The position numbers and the translations under genes were made by a program. 36,338 nt of DNA from JBQTII01 sp052387905 (lineage in GTDB: Bacteria > Actinomycetota > Actinomycetes > Sporichthyales > Sporichthyaceae). Positions within the stretch are counted from its first letter, which is position 1. Every line of letters starts with the position of its first letter. The stretch spans positions 1-36,338 of the forward strand of contig JBQTIR010000053.1 of assembly GCA_052387905.1 (NCBI GenBank). The letters are read 5' to 3'. This document shows positions 26,833 to 36,338 of this stretch, in pieces. Under the pieces are notes generated by a model that searched no databases, was not told the DNA's origin, and saw only the letters and a program-made list of their open reading frames with translations.

Positions 26833-28431
26833 ATGCGAGTGACGAGGCTTACCGTCAAGGCATGGCGAAACCTGCGTGAGGTCGACCTCGAAATCGATCC
26901 ACACGCCTCGCTCGTGTGCCTCGTGGGCGAGAACGGCACCGGGAAGAGCGCGGTACTTGAGCTCCTCTCCGCTGCCGCACACCAGCTGGGGATTGCTCAA
27001 GGCGTTGAGATCGCTCGTGGCAATCCCCTCGAGGAGCCCCACGAGATCGAGATCCTCGTGCGCGTGCCGACGGAGGACCTGGCGCTGCCCGAACATCTGA
27101 TGGCTCAGATCGAGACGTCGGGACTGCCCTGGAACGGCGAACTCGGCTTCGTCAGTCGAAGATCAACGGACGGCGGACAAGTCCAAATAGTTAAGGCACT
27201 GGGGGTCGCTGAGGAGCTTTCCCAGCCAGTCGGACAGCACGTGGTTCAACTTCTCCGCGGCCGCAAGGAGACGCAACACATCCACCTGGACGCGGATCGC
27301 GCCTATCCGCCCATGCAGATCGAACCTCACCGCTACGGCGAGATCTGGCAGCAGGACTGGGACAGCCCCGAGTTCACCCGGCAGTGGGCGTACAGGCCGA
27401 CGCGCACGCTCTACGAGGAGTGGATGAAGTACCTCCTCGGAGTGGAGGAAAAGTGCGCTACTGAGCACGTGACGGCAATCCGCCGGGCACGCGACACCGG
27501 AGAGATTGAGCCGATGTTCGTTGACCCGTTCGACGGCTACCGAGCCACGCTGCAAGAGGTACTACCGCACCTTCACTTCGTTGGGGTCGAGTCCTCGGGC
27601 CAGCGCCGGACACCGCTCTTCGACAGCGTGGGATTGCAGCTCGCCTTCTCACGACTCAGCGGCGGCGAGCGTGAGATCGCCTTTCTCATTGGCCAGATTG
27701 AGCGCTTTCAGTTGGAGCGCGGTCTGCTCCTCATCGACGAGCCCGAGCTGCATCTCAATCCCGACCTGCTCCGCAGCTGGCTCGCATTCCTCCGAGACAC
27801 GGTGAAGGACGGACAGGTTTGGATCGCTACCCACTCCCTCAAGGCCGTTGAAGTTGCAGGCCCAGCATCTACCTGGGTGTTCGAACGGGACGCGGAGTCA
27901 CGGACGGTCACGGCCCCGACCCAGCTGGCGGGACGGCCAGTACTTTCGGCTCTCTCGGCCGCCGTCGGCTCGCCGGCCTTCGCGATCAGCCGTCTACGCT
28001 TCGTCTACGTCGAGGGCGACCGTCAGAGTCGCGAGCGAGAGCGTTTCTACGCCGTCTGTGGGGATCCGGGCGTCAATCGGTTCCTCGAGGGTGGTAGCTG
28101 CAACGAGGTGGTCCGCCGACTACGCGACGTCCAAAGACTCGCCGACGAGACCGACGAACAACTCCATGTCGGTGGTGTCATCGATCGTGACTTCAGGACC
28201 GACAATGAGCGTGGACAACTGCAGAGCGATGGCGGCGTACACGTACTCGGCTGCCATGAAATTGAGAACCTCTACCTTCAACCTGAGGCGCTGGCGGTCT
28301 TGCTCCAACGGGCTGGACGCGATCCGAATGATGCAGTGGCAGTCGTTCGCGACGCGGCCGACACCTACGCCGGCCTACAGATCGTTCAGCTCTTACCTTT
28401 CATTCAGCGCAGGCCAGGGCCCATCCGCTGA
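26833..28431 (+). CDS. AAA/ABC-type ATPase with DUF4435-like nuclease domain
   Basis: A 532-residue protein related to OLD/RecF-like defence ATPases. The ATPase part (1-350) has Walker A GENGTGKS (32-39), signature LSGGE (275-279), Walker B LLLIDEPELHLNP (Asp302-Glu303) and the switch His in WIATHS (334). Residues 388-530 resemble DUF4435/Toprim-like nucleases: YVEGDR (Glu394), VIDRDF (Asp451, Asp453) and HEIENLYL (Glu476, Glu478). ATG 26833 has GGAGGGG 5 bases upstream. The end, IQRRPGPIR, comes soon after the HEIEN motif, whereas I expect another hundred or so residues in this family, so the 3' end may be truncated at the island edge. It follows the RhuM gene by 50 bases. Predicted role: nucleotide-regulated nuclease in phage defence; not proven. 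Confidence 0.8.
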   Translation: MRVTRLTVKAWRNLREVDLEIDPHASLVCLVGENGTGKSAVLELLSAAAHQLGIAQGVEIARGNPLEEPHEIEILVRVPTEDLALPEHLMAQIETSGLPWNGELGFVSRRSTDGGQVQIVKALGVAEELSQPVGQHVVQLLRGRKETQHIHLDADRAYPPMQIEPHRYGEIWQQDWDSPEFTRQWAYRPTRTLYEEWMKYLLGVEEKCATEHVTAIRRARDTGEIEPMFVDPFDGYRATLQEVLPHLHFVGVESSGQRRTPLFDSVGLQLAFSRLSGGEREIAFLIGQIERFQLERGLLLIDEPELHLNPDLLRSWLAFLRDTVKDGQVWIATHSLKAVEVAGPASTWVFERDAESRTVTAPTQLAGRPVLSALSAAVGSPAFAISRLRFVYVEGDRQSRERERFYAVCGDPGVNRFLEGGSCNEVVRRLRDVQRLADETDEQLHVGGVIDRDFRTDNERGQLQSDGGVHVLGCHEIENLYLQPEALAVLLQRAGRDPNDAVAVVRDAADTYAGLQIVQLLPFIQRRPGPIR

Positions 28432-28445
28432 CACCAGCTTGGCTC

Positions 28446-28451
28446 TAGGCT
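28446..28451 (+). promoter_or_regulatory. -10 element of pduO (leaderless start)
   Basis: TAGGCT ends 6 bases before ATG 28458 with no Shine-Dalgarno between. Only 26 bases separate the ATPase stop from this ATG, and no cobalamin riboswitch can fit. Confidence 0.45.
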
Positions 28452-28457
28452 CGTGCC

Positions 28458-29045
28458 ATGGTCAACCTGACGCGGATCTACACCAAGACCGGCGACGACG
28501 GCACGACGGCGCTGGGCGACTTCACCCGCACCAGCAAGAACGACCCGCGCCTGGCGGCCTACGCCGACGTCGACGAGGCCAACAGCGCCATCGGGGTGGC
28601 AATCGCGCTGGGGAATCTGAGCCCGGACCTGGTCACCCTGCTCACCCGCATCCAGAACGACCTCTTCGACGTCGGGGCCGACCTGTGCAACCCGATCACC
28701 CCGGAGCCGGCCTATCCCCCGCTGCGGATCGCCGAGGCCGACGTCGAACGCCTCGAGGCGGCATGCGATCACTACAACGACACCCTGGAAAAGCTGCGCA
28801 GCTTCATCCTGCCCGCCGGCACTGCGGGCGCAGCCCTGCTGCACGTGGCCCGCACCGTCGCCCGGCGCGCTGAGCGCTCCGCCTGGTCCGCCGTCGAGGC
28901 GCACCCCGACACGACCAGCGTCCTGCCGGCGAAATACCTCAACCGGCTCTCGGATCTGCTCTTCATCCTCGCCCGCGTGGCGAATGTGACATCAGAGGGG
29001 GGCCAGGGCGACGTCCTCTGGGTCCCCGGCGCCAACCGCGACTAG
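28458..29045 (+). CDS. pduO: Cob(I)alamin adenosyltransferase, PduO type
   Basis: Transfers the adenosyl group of ATP to cob(I)alamin, giving adenosylcobalamin, the cofactor of mutases such as the MeaA-like protein here. The 195-residue protein shows the family motifs: YTKTGDDGTTALG (8-20, ATP-binding), YADVDEANSAIG, RSFILPAGTAGAALLHVART and RAERSAW, and YLNRLSDLLFILAR near the end. ATG 28458 matches the usual N-terminus and lies 6 bases after TAGGCT. It is on the plus strand, convergent with DUF2550 and the ATP synthase operon, the same arrangement I recall for mycobacteria (Rv1314c beside Rv1312 and murA). It marks the right side of the accessory island. Confidence 0.92.
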   Translation: MVNLTRIYTKTGDDGTTALGDFTRTSKNDPRLAAYADVDEANSAIGVAIALGNLSPDLVTLLTRIQNDLFDVGADLCNPITPEPAYPPLRIAEADVERLEAACDHYNDTLEKLRSFILPAGTAGAALLHVARTVARRAERSAWSAVEAHPDTTSVLPAKYLNRLSDLLFILARVANVTSEGGQGDVLWVPGANRD

Positions 29046-29049
29046 CCAA

Positions 29050-29108
29050 CTTCCGAGTGCGTCAAGGGCTTATCCGCGGCTCGATTAGCCCCGCGACACA
29101 CTCAGAAG
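29050..29108. terminator. Bidirectional hairpin between pduO and DUF2550
   Basis: CTTCCGAGTGCGTC (29050-29063) pairs with GACACACTCAGAAG (29095-29108) with two mismatches that become G-U pairs in a minus-strand transcript. A second 5-bp stem, GGGCT (29066-29070) with AGCCC (29087-29091), is nested inside. The element fills the 72-base gap between convergent genes and probably terminates both, better for the atp/DUF2550 side. Confidence 0.6.
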
Positions 29109-29117
29109 ATGGGTGGC

Positions 29118-29555
29118 TCAACGGGCCATCGGGTCGCGGGGCGGGGCCGCCTCGACCCAGGACAGGAAGCCCGTCATCGAGCCAGGCGTGAGCGCCAGCT
29201 CCAGGTTCTCCCCGGAATAGGTGCACACCGCGACCAGCGAGCCGCCCGGAACGGAGTGCAGCTCCGCCGGCGACGCGGGACGGCGGTGGTGCACCAGCAG
29301 CGATCTGCGGGTGACGACGTGTTTGGGCCTGGGCGCCAGGCTGAAGAGCCGGTACCACTCGATACGGTCGCCGTGGTAGCGCCCGATTCCGTAGGACCAG
29401 CCGTCACCATCGTCATGGGCGCCGCGGCGCAGGCTCGCCCGAAACGTGCCCACCCGGCGCGTCAGCGCAATCCGACGCAGCGTCAGAACCAAGCCGAGCG
29501 AGATCACGGCGACGAGCATCCCGACCACCACGTCGAGCATGATGATCAGCACCAC
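29118..29555 (-). CDS. DUF2550 membrane protein
   Basis: A 145-residue protein with one N-terminal membrane helix (about residues 1-25, MLDVVVGMLVAVISLGLVL) and a cytosolic beta-rich domain containing DGWSYGIGRYHGDRIEWYRLFSL and RRSLLVHHRRPA, the pattern of the actinobacterial DUF2550 family. This gene regularly follows atpC in Actinobacteria, as it does here (42-base gap). Function unknown. GTG 29555 has AGGGG 6 bases upstream; GTG 29552 and ATG 29540 are alternatives. It is probably the last gene of the ATP synthase transcript. Confidence 0.85.
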   Translation of the reverse strand: MVLIIMLDVVVGMLVAVISLGLVLTLRRIALTRRVGTFRASLRRGAHDDGDGWSYGIGRYHGDRIEWYRLFSLAPRPKHVVTRRSLLVHHRRPASPAELHSVPGGSLVAVCTYSGENLELALTPGSMTGFLSWVEAAPPRDPMAR

Positions 29556-29597
29556 TCACCCCTTCTCGGCCCCCCCGGGCGATCGATGAGAGCCGGC

Positions 29598-29976
29598 TCA
29601 GGTCCGGCCGGCAGCCTTCAGCCGGGTCTCGGCCCGCTTGGCGGCGGGGCTGTCCGCCTCGCCGTCGGCCTTCGCCCGCTCGAGTGCCCGCTGCGCTCGC
29701 GCGACGTCGATGTCACTGGAGAGTTCCGCGGTCTCGGCCAGCACCGTCACCAGATCGTCGGCGACGGAGATGAACCCCCCGTGCACCGCCGCGGTGATGG
29801 TCTCCCCGTCCGGGGTCCGGATGACGACCGGGCCGGACTCCAGCACGCCGAACACCGGCACGTGGCCCTTGAGGACACCGAGCTCACCCTCCAGGGTGCG
29901 CGCGATGACGATCGTCGCCGGACCGCGGTACACGTTCCGATCCGGGGCGACGACATCGACCTGCAGCGCGGGTGAC

Positions 29977-29984
<8 letters not shown>
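29598..29984 (-). CDS. atpC: ATP synthase F1 epsilon subunit
   Basis: Epsilon is part of the central stalk and can inhibit ATP hydrolysis. The 128-residue protein has the beta-sandwich N-domain (LQVDVVAPDRNVYRGPA, LGVLKGHVPVFGVLESG, HGGFISVADDLVTVLAE) and a C-terminal helical hairpin (VARAQRALERAKAD). GTG 29984 overlaps the end of atpD by 8 bases, indicating coupled translation. Length is close to other actinobacterial epsilons. Confidence 0.93.
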
Positions 29985-31407
<1,423 letters not shown>

Positions 31408-31414
31408 CTGACTC

Positions 31415-32356
31415 TCATTCACTTCCCGCGGATGCATCGGCCAGCGCGTTCGCGCCACCGACGATCTCGCTGATTTCCTGGGTGATCTCGGCCTGCCGGG
31501 CCTGGTTGGCCGAGCGCGTGAGAATGTCGACAAGTTCGTTGGCGTTGTCCGTCGCCGACTTCATCGCGCGCCGACGAGCGGCGAACTCCGAGGCGGCCGA
31601 GGTGAGCAGCGCGTAGTAGAAGCGGCTCTCCACGTAACGCGGCAGCAGTGCGTCGAGCACCTCTGCCTCGTCGGGCTCGTAGTCGTACTGGGGCAGCGGA
31701 CCGCCGCCCTCACCCGAGGCGGCCGACGCCGCGGCGGAACCCGCATCGACCTCCTCGATCTCGAGCGGAAGGATGCGCCGGACGGTGACCCGCTGGGTCA
31801 GCATCGAGACGAACTCGGTGTACACGAGGTGGATCTCGTCGACACCGCCCTCCTCGGTGGGGGTGCTGAAGGCCTCGATGACGGTCTCGGCGATCGCCTT
31901 CGCGTCCTCGTAGGTGGGGCGGTCGGAAAACCCGCTCCACTCCCCCGCCATCGCCCGCTTACGGAACCGGTACCAGGTGGTGCCCTTACGTCCGGAGACG
32001 TAGGGGACCACGACGCTGCCTTCCTCGCGCAACAGCGAGGTCAGCGCCTCGGCCTCTCGGAGCACGTTGGCATTGAAGCCACCGCAGAAGCCCCGGTCGG
32101 AGGTCAGCAGCACCACGGCCGAGCGGGTCGCCGAGGCCTTCTTCTCGGTCAGCAGCGGGTGATCGACCGAGCCGGCCTGTGAGACCAGCGCCGTCACCGC
32201 CCGGGTGATCGCCCGGGCGTACGGCTGCGCGGCCACCGTGCGCTGCTGCGCCTTGATGATCCGTGAGGATGCGATGAGCTCCTGGGCACGCGTGATCTTC
32301 GCGGTCGACTTGACCGATCTGATCCGCTGCCGGAAGACCCGAAGTTGGGCGCCCAT
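31415..32356 (-). CDS. atpG: ATP synthase F1 gamma subunit
   Basis: Rotating central shaft of F1. The 313-residue protein begins MGAQLRVFRQRIRSVKSTAK and ends TDNANELVDILTRSANQARQ with the usual C-terminal helix, and has SDRGFCGGFNANVL in the middle. It is a little long for the family because of a Gly/Ala-rich insertion (SAAASAASGEGGGPLPQYDYE) in the globular part; such insertions occur in actinobacterial gammas. ATG 32356 follows the atpA stop by 4 bases. Confidence 0.95.
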   Translation of the reverse strand: MGAQLRVFRQRIRSVKSTAKITRAQELIASSRIIKAQQRTVAAQPYARAITRAVTALVSQAGSVDHPLLTEKKASATRSAVVLLTSDRGFCGGFNANVLREAEALTSLLREEGSVVVPYVSGRKGTTWYRFRKRAMAGEWSGFSDRPTYEDAKAIAETVIEAFSTPTEEGGVDEIHLVYTEFVSMLTQRVTVRRILPLEIEEVDAGSAAASAASGEGGGPLPQYDYEPDEAEVLDALLPRYVESRFYYALLTSAASEFAARRRAMKSATDNANELVDILTRSANQARQAEITQEISEIVGGANALADASAGSE

Positions 32357-32360
32357 GTGA

Positions 32361-33998
<1,638 letters not shown>

Positions 33999-34059
33999 CT
34001 GTCTGTCTCCCTGATTCTCAGTGCTGCAAAGTTCTTCTGTGTTGCTTCGAGTCTGTTGA

Positions 34060-34878
34060 TCAGCGCTCGAAGCGCCGCTTGAGCCGGTCGAGGCGACCGG
34101 CGATGGTGCCGTCGACGACCTCGTCGCCGATCTGGACGGCAAGACCGCCCAGCACCGACGGGTCGACCTCGGCCTTGATCTGGACCGCGTTGCCGTAAAT
34201 GCCGGCCAGCGCGGAAGCGAGCCGGTCCTTCTCATCCGGCTCCAGCGGGACCGCAGAACGCACGATGGCCACCAGACGTCGGCGCCGGTCACTGACCGCC
34301 TTGCCGAGTACCGCGATGGAACGCTCGGGGCTGCGCCCCCGCGAGTGCGTGACGACCTCGGTCATCAGGCGCCCGGTGGACGGTGTCACCCGCCCGCCGA
34401 GCAGAGCCGCGATGAGATCTGCCTTGCTCGTCGCCGGAACCGTGGAACTGACGAGGGCATCGCGCAGCGCGGGCTGACTCTCCACGATCCGACCGAACCG
34501 GAACAGTTCGTCCTCGAGGTCGTCCAGCACCGCGTCGACCTCGGCACGGGAGATCTCCGCGAGCAACGCCAGGTTTTCGATCCCATCGGCCATCTCGCCG
34601 GCCCGCGACCAACGCTGACCGACCACCGCGAGGACGACCTCCAGGGCCTCGGCGCTGATCTTGCCCTCGAAGAGCACTCGGGCGACGTCGACCTTCGAGC
34701 TGCCGGGACGGCTCGGGTCCGAGAGCGAACGGCGCAGGATGTGCTCGGTGTCCACGACGTGCAACACACTGAAGAGCTCGTCGGAGAGCCGGGCGTAGCC
34801 CGCCGCGTCGAGACCGGCACTGACCTCGTCGTACCGCGCGATGGCCGCGGCGAGCGCGGTCCTGCTGGCGCCTCTCAT
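34060..34878 (-). CDS. atpH: ATP synthase F1 delta subunit
   Basis: Connects the peripheral stalk to F1. At 272 residues it has the length common in Actinobacteria (others are near 180). The C-terminal part ends with VDPSVLGGLAVQIGDEVVDGTIAGRLDRLKRRF, the conserved delta signature. ATG 34878 overlaps the atpF' stop as ATGA. In mycobacteria a b-like domain and delta are fused in one protein; here they are separate but overlapping genes. Confidence 0.93.
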   Translation of the reverse strand: MRGASRTALAAAIARYDEVSAGLDAAGYARLSDELFSVLHVVDTEHILRRSLSDPSRPGSSKVDVARVLFEGKISAEALEVVLAVVGQRWSRAGEMADGIENLALLAEISRAEVDAVLDDLEDELFRFGRIVESQPALRDALVSSTVPATSKADLIAALLGGRVTPSTGRLMTEVVTHSRGRSPERSIAVLGKAVSDRRRRLVAIVRSAVPLEPDEKDRLASALAGIYGNAVQIKAEVDPSVLGGLAVQIGDEVVDGTIAGRLDRLKRRFER

Positions 34879-35459
34879 GCCGGCCCTCCGGTCTTGGCCG
34901 AACCGCGCAGGCTGCCCGATTCGAGTTGAGCGAGGAACCGATCGGTGATCCGGCGCTGGAGCGCGTCGTCGGAGAGCGAGTCGAGTACTGCCCGTTCGGC
35001 AGTCGAGACCACGAGGCCGGCAATCTCTGCCTGCAACGTGCGGATCGCCTGCACCCGCTCGGCCTCCAGGGCCTCGCGGGATCGGGCGGTGATCTCGTCA
35101 GCCTTGGCCTGCGCGGATGCGGCCGACTCGGCCACGATCGCATCGTGCTGGAGTTGGGCGTCGACCCGAAGCCGCTCGGCCTCGGCCTTGGCCTCAGCGA
35201 TCGCGTTGTCGTAGGCGGCTTTGGCCTCGGCGAGTTTTTCCGCGGCCGCCTCGCTCGCCGCCAGCTTGGTGGCGATCGCCTCCTGCTGCGAGGTCATCAA
35301 CTTGCCGACGACGGGAACGATGTAGCGCAGCAGAACGAGCATCACGATCGCGAAACCGATGAACTCGATGATCTGGGCCTTGGCTCCCGCGGCGAGGATC
35401 AGCTCACCCGTGCCCAACTCTGCGGTGCCCGCGGTACCGACGTACTGACTCGCGCTCAT
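34875..35459 (-). CDS. ATP synthase Fo b-type subunit, second copy (b')
   Basis: Peripheral-stalk subunit of 194 residues. One membrane helix near the N-terminus (about 30-50, IIEFIGFAIVMLVLLRYIVP) is followed by a long Ala/Glu/Lys coiled coil (EAIATKLAASEAAAEKLAEA onward). It is a paralogue of the upstream atpF. ATG 35459 sits in the stem of an inverted repeat (35453-35496), and its ribosome site GAGGG (35470-35466) is in the loop. Its start overlaps the stop of a 27-codon ORF as ATGA, and its own stop overlaps atpH the same way. Corresponds by position to the b part of the mycobacterial b-delta fusion. Confidence 0.9.
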   Translation of the reverse strand: MSASQYVGTAGTAELGTGELILAAGAKAQIIEFIGFAIVMLVLLRYIVPVVGKLMTSQQEAIATKLAASEAAAEKLAEAKAAYDNAIAEAKAEAERLRVDAQLQHDAIVAESAASAQAKADEITARSREALEAERVQAIRTLQAEIAGLVVSTAERAVLDSLSDDALQRRITDRFLAQLESGSLRGSAKTGGPA

Positions 35460-35496
35460 TGGGTACCCTCGCTAGCGCTCGGCCACCCAATGAGCG
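35453..35496. repeat. 12-bp inverted repeat over the b' start codon
   Basis: CGCTCATTGGGT (35453-35464) is exactly complementary to ACCCAATGAGCG (35485-35496) with a 20-base loop. A perfect 14-bp palindrome, GACAGTGCACTGTC, adjoins at 35496-35509. On the transcribed strand the stem hides the b' start codon. The minus-strand loop region has GGTGGCC and GAGCGCTA; the first occurs in the core of the 8234/12970 repeats and the second is the reverse complement of TAGCGCTC there, so a distant relation is possible. Confidence 0.65.
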
Positions 35497-35539
35497 ACAG
35501 TGCACTGTCCTTGTTGATTCGCTCGCTGCGCTCGCTCAT
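35456..35539 (-). CDS. Putative 27-residue ORF between atpF and atpF'
   Basis: ATG 35539 overlaps the atpF stop as ATGA and TGA 35458-35456 overlaps the b' start as ATGA, so the small frame exactly tiles the gap. AGGGGAG (35551-35545) stands 5 bases before the ATG, a strong ribosome site. The peptide begins MSERSERINKDSALSL and contains IGWP; it has no membrane helix or recognised family. The first codons come from a GAGCGAGCGCAGCGAGCGAA stretch of REP-like appearance. Either it is a coupling peptide that keeps ribosomes moving between the two b genes, or an inserted repeat that happens to keep the frame. Confidence 0.5.
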   Translation of the reverse strand: MSERSERINKDSALSLIGWPSASEGTQ

Positions 35540-36036
35540 ACCGGCTCCCCTACGACACGTCCGGCCAGCTGACCCGCCAGTGCCGACACATCTGCCTGCA
35601 GTGCGGCCAGCGCCTGGTCCCGCTCGGCGCCCAGCTGGGCACGGGCATTGGCCGTGATCTGGTCCACCTGCGCCTGCGCCGTGGCCGCCGCGGAATCCAC
35701 GATCGACTTGTGGGTCGCCCGTGCCTCCTCGCGCAGTCGCGTCGACTCGGCTCGGGCCTCGGTCATGGCCGCCTCGTACGCGGCCTGAGCCTCGGTCACC
35801 ATCCGGGTCGCGGCCTCGGTGTCCGAGAGCTGCCCGGCGAGCTTGGCCTCGCGCTCAGCCATCGCCGCCGCCACCGGCGGAACGATGAACTTCCAGACCA
35901 CGAACAGGACGAGCCCGAAGAGCAGGAACTCGACCAGCATCGTCGCGTTGGGGATGAGGAAGATGTCCTCTTCCTCTTCCTCGACTCCGACGGCACCTTC
36001 TTCCGCGGCGAGGAGGCTGTAAGCGAGACGCAACAT
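35536..36036 (-). CDS. atpF: ATP synthase Fo b subunit
   Basis: Peripheral-stalk subunit of 166 residues. A short N-terminal region with an acidic patch (VEEEEEDIFLIPN, 18-30) leads into one membrane helix (about 33-52, MLVEFLLFGLVLFVVWKFIV) and a long coiled coil rich in Ala, Glu and Arg. The pattern LIPNATMLVEFLLFG is common in actinobacterial b subunits. ATG 36036 is 6 bases after the atpE stop. Confidence 0.93.
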   Translation of the reverse strand: MLRLAYSLLAAEEGAVGVEEEEEDIFLIPNATMLVEFLLFGLVLFVVWKFIVPPVAAAMAEREAKLAGQLSDTEAATRMVTEAQAAYEAAMTEARAESTRLREEARATHKSIVDSAAATAQAQVDQITANARAQLGAERDQALAALQADVSALAGQLAGRVVGEPV

Positions 36037-36042
36037 GGCTGA

Positions 36043-36306
36043 TTACTTCCCGATGACGAAGACGAACAGGGCCATGAAGGCGAGGTTGATGAAGTACGCC
36101 GCCTCACACAGACCGACGGTGAGGAAGAAGATGGTGAACAGGCGGCTCTGCGCCTCGGGCTGACGGGCGACACCCTGAATGGTGGCGCTACCGGCGAGAC
36201 CGTCACCGATGGCCGCGCCGATGGCGCCGCCGCCGAGTGCGAGGCCACCACCGACGAGACCGCCGGCGACCTTGATCGACTCAACGAGCGCGGGATCTGC
36301 TGCCAT
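36043..36306 (-). CDS. atpE: ATP synthase Fo c subunit
   Basis: Proton-carrying ring subunit of 87 residues forming two membrane helices. The N-terminal helix is Gly-rich (GGLVGGGLALGGGAIGAAIG), the polar loop has ARQPE (47-51), and the second helix carries the essential carboxylate Glu68 in VGLCEAAYFIN. Glu is the usual residue for proton rings of Actinobacteria. ATG 36306 has AAGGAA about 8 bases upstream. The operon continues beyond the right edge, where atpB is expected. Confidence 0.95.
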   Translation of the reverse strand: MAADPALVESIKVAGGLVGGGLALGGGAIGAAIGDGLAGSATIQGVARQPEAQSRLFTIFFLTVGLCEAAYFINLAFMALFVFVIGK

Positions 36307-36338
36307 GTCTGCGATTCCTTATCTCTTCTAGGTCAGGC

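Overview
The window is from a high-GC Gram-positive bacterium (Actinomycetota). Support comes from the GC-rich third codon positions, a NucS mismatch-repair endonuclease, a MurA with Asp instead of the catalytic Cys, a DUF222/HNH (13E12-type) gene with a mycobacterial-style LexA box, and several genes starting 6-7 bases after a TAnnnT -10 element (leaderless style). Genus cannot be fixed from sequence reading alone. The presence of two b-type ATP synthase genes plus a separate delta gene argues against Mycobacterium itself, where b' and delta are fused.

Layout. 1-447: no gene; GC-rich inverted repeats and three 25-bp tandem repeats. 448-4678: tandem-duplicated 3-hydroxyacyl-CoA dehydrogenase (-), nucS (+), a secreted DUF6636-like protein (+), and an anti-sigma factor of the RskA type (+) with a short overlapping leader ORF. 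4727-8221: SWIM-SNF2 helicase (+). 8291-12542 (-): PHA synthase, MaoC-type enoyl-CoA hydratase and a MeaA/ethylmalonyl-CoA mutase-like protein. 12627-15334: small membrane protein (+), murA (-), and a secreted AMIN-like/GerMN protein (+). 15335-28431: an accessory island holding a frameshifted DUF222/HNH gene, hsdM, hsdS, a secreted protein plus lipoprotein pair, hsdR, a RhuM-family gene and an AAA ATPase with a DUF4435-like nuclease domain. 28458-36306: the conserved block pduO (+), DUF2550 (-) and the ATP synthase operon atpE-F-F'-H-A-G-D-C (-), read from the right edge leftwards.

How they fit together. The acyl-CoA genes point to C4 metabolism: (R)-3-hydroxyacyl-CoA supply and polymerisation (hydratase + PhaC), (S)-3-hydroxyacyl-CoA oxidation (duplicated dehydrogenase) and the B12-dependent step of the ethylmalonyl-CoA pathway (MeaA). 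PduO makes the adenosylcobalamin that MeaA needs. From memory of M. tuberculosis gene order (atp operon - DUF2550 - pduO - murA, with nucS nearby), the chromosomal backbone is conserved, and the type I restriction/RhuM/ATPase block looks like an insertion between pduO and murA. The RhuM + ATPase/DUF4435 pair downstream of hsdR is the best candidate for a poorly described defence module. A second unusual item is a 27-codon ORF, tiled by ATGA overlaps on both sides, between the two b-subunit genes of ATP synthase.

All functional calls are from motif recognition by eye; no searches were run.
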